DNA from: Acidobacteriota bacterium
GTDB taxonomy: Bacteria; Acidobacteriota; Thermoanaerobaculia; Thermoanaerobaculales; Thermoanaerobaculaceae
Direction of reading: 5' to 3'
Assembly (NCBI GenBank): GCA_021782525.1
Contig: JAJXUY010000022.1
Coordinates: 492-11,666, forward strand
DNA length: 11,175 bases
The notes beneath the pieces are model-generated. The model was not told where the DNA came from, did no database searches, and saw nothing but the letters and a program-made list of their open reading frames with translations. A program made the position numbers and the translations under genes. This document shows positions 6,271 to 11,175 of the stretch, piece by piece (positions within the stretch are counted from its first letter, which is position 1; each line of letters opens with the position of its first letter).

Positions 6271-8004
6271 ATGGAGAGACCGTGGATCAAGTTCTACGAC
6301 GCCGGGGTTCGTCCCAACCTCGAGTACCCCGCCGTTCCGATGCATCACTTCCTCGAGACCAGCGCCCAGCGCCATCCGGAGTGGACCGCGACGATCTTCG
6401 GCGCCGTCGTGCACCAGCTCGGCGGGCGGCTGCTGGAGGCCACGCTCTCCTATGGGCGGTTGGACGAGTCGGCGAACCGGCTCGCCAACGCGCTCGCCGC
6501 GATGGGGGTCGGCAAGGGCGACCGCGTGGCGCTGTACCTGCCGAACTGCCCACAGTTCCTCATCGCGTACTTCGCCACGCTCAAGCTCGGCGCGATCGTG
6601 GCGCCGAACAACCCGCTCTACCTGCCGCGCGAGCTGGAGTTCCAGCTGAACGACGCCGGCGCCGAGACGATCGTCTGCCTCTCGCGCTTCTACGCCAACG
6701 TCCGCGAGGTGCGCGCTCGTACCCGCCTCAGAAACGTCATCGTCACCAACGTCAAGGAGTACTTCCCGCCCGCGCTGAGGGCGCTCTTCACCCTCGCCGT
6801 CGAGAGGAAGGAGGGCCATCGCGTCACGCTCGAGGGCGGCGACCGCTGGCTGCAGGACCTGCTCGGGTCGGCGCCGCCAAGCAAGCCGGCGGTCGTGGTA
6901 CAGCCCGGGGACACGGCGGTGTTGCTCTACACCGGGGGGACCACCGGGGTGCCGAAGGCCGCCGAGATCACCCACGCCAACCTCGTTGCGAACGCCCTGA
7001 TGACGCGCGAGTGGATGACCCAGGCGCTCGACCCGGAAAGGCAGCAGGGGATCGTGACCGCGCTGCCGCTGTTCCACACCTACGGCATGACGACCTGCAT
7101 GAACGTCGGCATGATGATCAGCGCGGCGTTGACGCTCATCCCCAACCCGAGGGAGCTGGACCACGTGCTGCGGGCGATCGCCCGCCACCGGCCGGCGTTC
7201 TTCCCGGGGGTTCCGACGATGTACGTGGCGATCAACCACTATCCCGAGCTGAAGCGGTACGACCTGCGCTCGCTGAAGGCCTGCCTGAGCGGAGCCGCGG
7301 GGTTGCCGGTCGAGGTCCAGAAGACGTTCGGGGAGCTCACCGGCGCCCGACTCGTCGAGGGGTACGGCCTCTCTGAGGCGGCGCCGGTGGTGAGCGCCAA
7401 CCCGCTCTTCGGCGACAACCGGATCGGCACGATCGGGGTGCCGTGGCCCGACACCGAGTGCCGCATCGTCGACCTCGAGACCGGCCAGGGCGACCTGCCG
7501 CCGGGCACGGCCGGAGAGTTGGTCGTGCGCGGGCCGCAGGTGATGAAGGGGTACTGGAACCAGCCGGAAGAGACGCGGCTGGCGCTGCGCGACGGCTGGC
7601 TGTACACCGGCGACATCGCGACCCGCGACGCGGACGGCTACATCCAGATCGTCGATCGCAAGAAGGACATGATCATCGTGGGCGGCTTCAACGTCTACCC
7701 ACGCGAGGTCGAGGAGGTGCTGTTCGCTCACCCCAAGGTGCTGGAGGCGGCGGTGGCCGGAGTGCCCGACCCGCACAGCATCGAGCGCGTCAAGGCGTAC
7801 GTGGTCCTCAAGCCGGGACAGACGGCGACCGAAGAGGAGATCATCGAGTTCTGCCGCACCCGGCTGACCGGCTACAAGCGCCCCGCCCTCGTCGAGTTCC
7901 GCGGTTCCCTGCCGAAGACGATGGTCGGCAAGACGCTGCGGCGGCAGCTCGTCGCCGAGGATGCGGGCAAGGCCGCGGCGGGGGCAGGTTCGGCGCCGGT
8001 GTAA
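6271..8004 (+). CDS. Long-chain fatty-acid--CoA ligase (AMP-binding, FadD-like)
   Basis: A 577-residue adenylate-forming enzyme of the ANL superfamily. It should activate a carboxylic acid, most likely a fatty acid, with ATP to an acyl-AMP and then to acyl-CoA. The phosphate-binding loop YTGGTTGVPK is at 220-229, LPLFHTYG at 265-272, the adenine-site motif GYGLSEA at 364-370, and the ribose-binding YTGD at 445-448. The hinge region VDRKKDMIIVGGFNVYPREVE is at 461-481, and the adenylation lysine is K554 in PKTMVGK. Length and motif order are those of full-length acyl-CoA synthetases, and the protein appears intact. The ATG at 6271 has GGAGG at 6261-6265, five bases upstream. The exact acyl chain cannot be read from sequence. 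No beta-oxidation genes lie beside it. It converges on the prenyltransferase gene with a 34-bp gap. Confidence 0.93.
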   Translation: MERPWIKFYDAGVRPNLEYPAVPMHHFLETSAQRHPEWTATIFGAVVHQLGGRLLEATLSYGRLDESANRLANALAAMGVGKGDRVALYLPNCPQFLIAYFATLKLGAIVAPNNPLYLPRELEFQLNDAGAETIVCLSRFYANVREVRARTRLRNVIVTNVKEYFPPALRALFTLAVERKEGHRVTLEGGDRWLQDLLGSAPPSKPAVVVQPGDTAVLLYTGGTTGVPKAAEITHANLVANALMTREWMTQALDPERQQGIVTALPLFHTYGMTTCMNVGMMISAALTLIPNPRELDHVLRAIARHRPAFFPGVPTMYVAINHYPELKRYDLRSLKACLSGAAGLPVEVQKTFGELTGARLVEGYGLSEAAPVVSANPLFGDNRIGTIGVPWPDTECRIVDLETGQGDLPPGTAGELVVRGPQVMKGYWNQPEETRLALRDGWLYTGDIATRDADGYIQIVDRKKDMIIVGGFNVYPREVEEVLFAHPKVLEAAVAGVPDPHSIERVKAYVVLKPGQTATEEEIIEFCRTRLTGYKRPALVEFRGSLPKTMVGKTLRRQLVAEDAGKAAAGAGSAPV

Positions 8005-8038
8005 GGCGACGTGGTCGGCCGCATCGCCGCCAGGCCGT

Positions 8039-8926
8039 TCAGGCGGCGAACACCAGGGCCGCGGCGAGGACCGCGTTGGTGGCCAGGTTCCACGCCACGT
8101 TGGCGGCCAGCGCCGGGATCGGTACGGGACCCTCCGGAGCACCGAGGGCCCAACGCAACGGGGCGACGAGCAGAAGCGACGGCGCGACCGCGACCAGCGC
8201 CGCGGCCGGGAGCGTGCGGAGCGCGACCGCCACGCCGATGACCACCGGAGTCGCGAGCGCGGCGGCGGCGTAAACGGCGGCCGCGGCCCGGCGCCCGAAC
8301 AGCAGCACGAGGTTGCGGCGGCCGCCGGCACGGTCCGCCTCCTCGTCAGGGAACTCGTTCAGGAGGAGCAGATTGAACGTCATGAAGAAGGCCGGCAGGG
8401 CGGCCGCCACGGCGGCGGCCCCAGGCGTGCCGCCCTGGACGAGCGCGGTGCCCCACACCGGGAGCGCTCCGAGGCCGAGCCCGGCGAACGTCTCGCCGAC
8501 GCCGGCGCGCGCGAAGACGTCGGTGTAGAAGAGGATCGCGACGGCCCCGAGCGCCATGACCGGCACCAGCATCCAGCCGACGCGGATGGTCAGCGCGATC
8601 CCGGCCGCGAGCGCGACGGCGCACGCGCCGAACCCGAACGCGGCGGCCGCGCGCGGCGACATCGCGCGTCCGGGGAGCGTACCGCTGCCGCCGGAGAACG
8701 GCGTCCGCTCGGTGTGGAGGTCGATGCCCGTGCGCATGTCGGAAACCTCGTTGAGGACGTTGACGCCGACGTGGGCGGCGACGAGACCGACCAGGGCGAG
8801 GAGCGTGCGGGGCCAGCTGAACTCGCCGCCGTGGGCGGCGGCCGCCGCGCCCGCCGCGACCAGGGTGACCGGCAGGAGGAGGAACGGGGCGCGCGCCACG
8901 CCGAGATAGGCCTTGAGCATGGCCAT
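8039..8926 (-). CDS. UbiA-superfamily prenyltransferase (MenA-like)
   Basis: An integral membrane protein of 295 residues with about eight to nine hydrophobic segments. It belongs to the intramembrane aromatic prenyltransferases that join an isoprenoid diphosphate to an aromatic acceptor in quinone or lipid biosynthesis. The first Asp-rich motif is NVLNEVSDMRTGID (56-69; N59, D63, D69), followed by HTERTPFSGGSGTLP (71-85), a sequence typical of MenA-like members. The second motif, NEFPDEEADRAGGRRNL, is at 190-206 (D194, D198). The start is taken as ATG at 8924-8926 because AGGA (complement of 8934-8937) lies seven bases upstream; GTG at 8927-8929 and ATG at 8918-8920 are alternatives. It begins nine bases after the amidase stop, and the AGGA overlaps that stop codon, so the pair looks co-transcribed and translationally coupled. 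The acceptor is unknown; no other menaquinone or ubiquinone genes are visible. Confidence 0.87.
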   Translation of the reverse strand: MAMLKAYLGVARAPFLLLPVTLVAAGAAAAAHGGEFSWPRTLLALVGLVAAHVGVNVLNEVSDMRTGIDLHTERTPFSGGSGTLPGRAMSPRAAAAFGFGACAVALAAGIALTIRVGWMLVPVMALGAVAILFYTDVFARAGVGETFAGLGLGALPVWGTALVQGGTPGAAAVAAALPAFFMTFNLLLLNEFPDEEADRAGGRRNLVLLFGRRAAAAVYAAAALATPVVIGVAVALRTLPAAALVAVAPSLLLVAPLRWALGAPEGPVPIPALAANVAWNLATNAVLAAALVFAA

Positions 8927-8935
8927 CACCGGATC

Positions 8936-10447
8936 CTAGCTCGCGCCGCCGATCTGGCTCGTCGCCAGCGGCGGCCGGCGGTCGAACCACGGCCGCGCCT
9001 TCTCCAGTTGGGCGGCCAGCCGGAAGAGGAGGCCTTCCTCGCCGAAGCGCGCCGCGAACTGCGCGCCGATCGGCAGGCCGTCGGCGTTCCACCACAGCGG
9101 CAGCGACATCGCGGGCTGTCCGGTCTGGTTGAACAGCATCGTGTTGGCGGTGTTCTCGAACGCCTCGGCGGCCATCTCGTCGAGCGCCAGCGCGAGCAGG
9201 CGGCGCGACGACAGCGCTTCCACGACGCGCATCACCGCGCGCTGACCGCCACTCGGCGCGAGCGCCCCGATCCGCACCGGCGGGTACGCCAGGGTCGGGG
9301 TCAGCAGGATGTCATGGCGCTCGAAGAACCCCGCCACCGAGTGACGGACACGGTGGAGGTGGTCGATCGCGGCCTGGTACTCGCTGGCCGGCATGTGGCG
9401 GCCGATCACTCCGAGGAACCATGTCTCCCGCTCGAACCCGGCGCGGGTCGGCCGTCGCCCCGTGAGCTTGCCGGCCTCCGCGATCGCGCACGCCGTGTTG
9501 ACCGCGACCACCGCGAGGTACGCGCGCCGCAGCTCGGCCTTGGCGAGTTCCGGGGCCGCCTCGGTCACGGTGTGGCCGAGCGATTCGCACAGACGCGCCG
9601 CGTCCTCCACGGCGGCGCGGCAGTCGGGGTGCGTCCTCTCGCCGAACAGGGAGGCGGAGGTGAAGGCGATGCGCAGGCGCCCCGGCTCGGCGCCGACCTC
9701 GGCGAGGAAAGGCCTCGGAGGCGGCGGCGCCACGTACGGCGCCCCGATGTCGGGGCCACAGGTGGCGTCGAGCAGCGCCGCCGAGTCGCGCACCGACCGC
9801 GTGATCGCGTGCTCCTGGACCAGCCCGCACCAGGCCTCGCCGAAGTCGGGCCCGAGGGGGTTGCGGCCGCGCGTGGGCTTGAGGCCGAACACGCCGCAGC
9901 ACGACGACGGGATGCGGATCGAGCCGCCGCCGTCGCCGCCGTGGGCGAGCGGGACGATCCCGGCGGCCACCGCCGCGGCGGATCCGCCGCTCGAGCCGCC
10001 GCAGGTGTGGTCGAGCTTCCAAGGATTGCGGGTCGGCCCGTGCAGCTCGGGTTCGGTGACGCCCATGATGCCGAACTCGGGGGTGTTGGTCTTGCCGAGG
10101 ATGACGAGGCCCGCTCGGCGGTGCCGCGCGACCAACTCGCTGTCGTGGTCGGGGACATAGTCGGCGAGGAGACGGCAGGACGAGGTGAGCGGCTCGCCCG
10201 CGCACGCCGCCATGAGGTCCTTCAGCAGGAAGGGAACGCCGGAGAACGGCCCGTCGGGGAGCGGCCCGGAGGCCGCCCGGCGCGCCGCCTCGTACATCGT
10301 GTGGATCACCGCGTTGACGGCAGGGTTGCGCGCCTCGATGCGCGCGATCGCCGCCTCGGTCACGTCGCTCGCGCACAGCTCGCGCCGACGCACGAGATCG
10401 GCCAGTCCGAGGCCGTCGTACGACTCGTAGTCGGGCAGGGTTCCCAT
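8936..10447 (-). CDS. Amidase-signature family hydrolase
   Basis: A 503-residue amidase with the Ser-cisSer-Lys triad of the amidase signature family. K76 is in VPFLLKDL, the glycine/serine-rich [14 protein letters not shown] stretch is at 150-163 (cis-serine S152 or S153), and the nucleophile S176 is in [13 protein letters not shown] conserved [11 protein letters not shown] follows at 185-195. No signal peptide is seen, so it should be cytoplasmic. The length fits standalone amidases; without GatB or GatC neighbours it is unlikely to be the GatA subunit of tRNA amidotransferase. The substrate cannot be deduced. The ATG at 10447 is supported by GGAG five bases upstream (complement of 10453-10456). 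It is the first gene of a probable two-gene leftward operon with the prenyltransferase, and it diverges from dinB across 152 bp. Confidence 0.93.
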   Translation of the reverse strand: MGTLPDYESYDGLGLADLVRRRELCASDVTEAAIARIEARNPAVNAVIHTMYEAARRAASGPLPDGPFSGVPFLLKDLMAACAGEPLTSSCRLLADYVPDHDSELVARHRRAGLVILGKTNTPEFGIMGVTEPELHGPTRNPWKLDHTCGGSSGGSAAAVAAGIVPLAHGGDGGGSIRIPSSCCGVFGLKPTRGRNPLGPDFGEAWCGLVQEHAITRSVRDSAALLDATCGPDIGAPYVAPPPPRPFLAEVGAEPGRLRIAFTSASLFGERTHPDCRAAVEDAARLCESLGHTVTEAAPELAKAELRRAYLAVVAVNTACAIAEAGKLTGRRPTRAGFERETWFLGVIGRHMPASEYQAAIDHLHRVRHSVAGFFERHDILLTPTLAYPPVRIGALAPSGGQRAVMRVVEALSSRRLLALALDEMAAEAFENTANTMLFNQTGQPAMSLPLWWNADGLPIGAQFAARFGEEGLLFRLAAQLEKARPWFDRRPPLATSQIGGAS

Positions 10448-10599
10448 GTGCGCTCCGTCGTCACAGAGTAGCAGCAGGGACCCCCCCGCGAAACGGCCGC
10501 CGGGCCGCCAGCGCCGGCCGCCCCCGGATGTCCGTCGCCGCGCACCAAGTGCGTTGACGAGGGCCGTGCTGGCGAGCGGTCACCCGCTACAATCGCCGC
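10448..10599. promoter_or_regulatory. Divergent promoter region of the amidase and dinB
   Basis: A 152-bp spacer separates two diverging genes. Rightward, TACAAT at 10588-10593 is a near-consensus -10 whose expected transcription start falls at the dinB GTG (10600). The region around -35 (about 10565-10570) is poor; a TTGACG at 10554-10559 is 28 bp away, too far for normal spacing. Leftward, TACTCT on the complement of 10465-10470 is a weak -10 candidate for the amidase. No LexA-type operator palindrome is obvious. Confidence 0.5.
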
Positions 10600-11175
10600 G
10601 TGGCCGAGGGCGAGCGCGTCCGCCGCATCCTCCACTGCGACATGGACTGCTACTACGCCGCCGTGCACGTGCGCGACGACCCGTCGCTCGCCGGCCGGCC
10701 GGTGGTGGTGGGCGGCGACCCCGGGGGGCGCGGGGTGGTGGCGACGGCCAGCTACGAGGCCAGACGGTACGGCATCCACTCCGCGATGCCGGCGGCGCGG
10801 GCGAAGCGTCTGTGCCCCGAGGCCGTGTTCCTCGCCCCCGACTTTCCCAGGTACCGCCGCGAGTCCGAGAGGATCTTCGCGATCTACCGGGAGGTCACGC
10901 CCGTGGTCGAGACGGTCTCGCTCGACGAGGCATACCTGGACGTGACCGAGCACCTGGGGTCGTCGGGGAGAGCGTCGGAGATCGCGAAGGAGATCAGGCG
11001 CCGCGTCCGGGCCGAGCGCGGGCTCACCGTGTCGGTGGGCGTCGGCCCCAACTGCCTCGTCGCCAAGATCGCGTCGGACTCCTGCAAGCCGGACGGTCTC
11101 AAGGTCGTCCCCCCCGCGCGCGTGCGGTCGTTCCTCGACCCGCTTCCGGTGCGCCGGCTGCACGGGGTGATCGGA
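10600..11175 (+). CDS. dinB: DNA polymerase IV (Y-family translesion polymerase), 3' partial
   Basis: The first 192 codons of a Y-family polymerase that bypasses DNA lesions; the frame stays open to the window end. The N-terminal motif RRILHCDMDCYYAAV (8-22) holds catalytic D14 and, by alignment with E. coli DinB, a tyrosine (Y19) at the steric-gate position where that enzyme has Phe. The fingers motif ASYEARRYGIHSAMP is at about 50-64. The second catalytic motif SLDEAYLDVT at 107-116 carries D109 and E110. SVGVGPNCLVAKIASD at about 145-160 and KPDGL follow. The last residues enter the thumb helix-hairpin-helix (PVRRLHGVIG). About half of the usual 350-400 residues are present, lacking the little finger and any clamp-binding tail. 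The start is GTG at 10600, with no Shine-Dalgarno but a TACAAT -10 ending six bases upstream, pointing to a leaderless transcript. The next in-frame Met (residue 15) lies inside the catalytic motif and cannot be the start. Confidence 0.93.
   Translation, partial: MAEGERVRRILHCDMDCYYAAVHVRDDPSLAGRPVVVGGDPGGRGVVATASYEARRYGIHSAMPAARAKRLCPEAVFLAPDFPRYRRESERIFAIYREVTPVVETVSLDEAYLDVTEHLGSSGRASEIAKEIRRRVRAERGLTVSVGVGPNCLVAKIASDSCKPDGLKVVPPARVRSFLDPLPVRRLHGVIG

Noticed and set aside
6124..8331. 735-codon minus-strand frame opposite the acyl-CoA ligase
   Set aside because: It has no domain, is Arg/His/Asp-rich, and is antisense to an enzyme with every ANL motif in place.
8936..10447. GatA subunit of the tRNA-dependent amidotransferase
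   Set aside because: The triad is shared by the whole amidase family; no gatB or gatC lies nearby and the sequence around the motifs fits standalone amidases better.
7961..10471. 836-codon open frame on the plus strand opposite the prenyltransferase and amidase
   Set aside because: It is low-complexity Arg/Glu/Gly-rich and mirrors the codon bias of two well-supported minus-strand genes.
10554..10559. TTGACG as a -35 box for dinB
   Set aside because: It is 28 bp from the TACAAT box, well outside the usual 16-19 bp spacing.
10360..11163. 267-codon minus-strand frame opposite dinB
   Set aside because: The plus strand encodes the conserved Y-family catalytic motifs; the minus frame is shadow composition.

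Overview
This is an 11.2-kb stretch of very GC-rich bacterial chromosome (roughly 70% G+C by eye). It carries ordinary core and signalling genes packed closely together. I see no RNA gene, CRISPR array, phage gene or transposase. The periplasmic LTXXQ/Spy-type protein points to a Gram-negative envelope. The PAS-rich hybrid kinase, HD-GYP phosphodiesterase, MenA-like prenyltransferase and high GC would suit an acidobacterial or similar soil or sediment lineage, but the sequence alone does not settle the taxon.

Layout, left to right. (1) 2-1246 (+): the 3' part of a GAF/HD-GYP protein. (2) 1464-5243 (+): a 1259-aa membrane-bound hybrid sensor kinase (periplasmic Cache-like sensor, GAF, three PAS, HisKA, HATPase, receiver). 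(3) 5240-5423: a 176-bp palindromic MITE-like element flanked by CTAG duplications. It sits on the kinase stop codon, next to a strong GC hairpin. (4) 5485-5964 (-): a small secreted Spy/CpxP-like protein, convergent with the kinase. (5) 5965-6270: a divergent intergenic region. (6) 6271-8004 (+): an acyl-CoA ligase. (7) 8039-8926 (-) and 8936-10447 (-): a UbiA/MenA-like prenyltransferase downstream of an amidase-signature enzyme; the two look translationally coupled. (8) 10600-11175 (+): the first 192 codons of DNA polymerase IV (dinB), apparently on a leaderless transcript and cut by the window end.

How the genes relate. The HD-GYP protein and the hybrid kinase lie in tandem and both belong to sensory/second-messenger signalling, so a functional link is plausible but unproven. 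The ligase, prenyltransferase and amidase do not form an obvious pathway. No gene set here looks like a new defence or biosynthetic system. The most distinctive signals are the MITE-like insertion that duplicates CTAG while preserving the kinase stop codon, a roughly 100-residue insertion inside the HD-GYP domain, and the leaderless dinB start.
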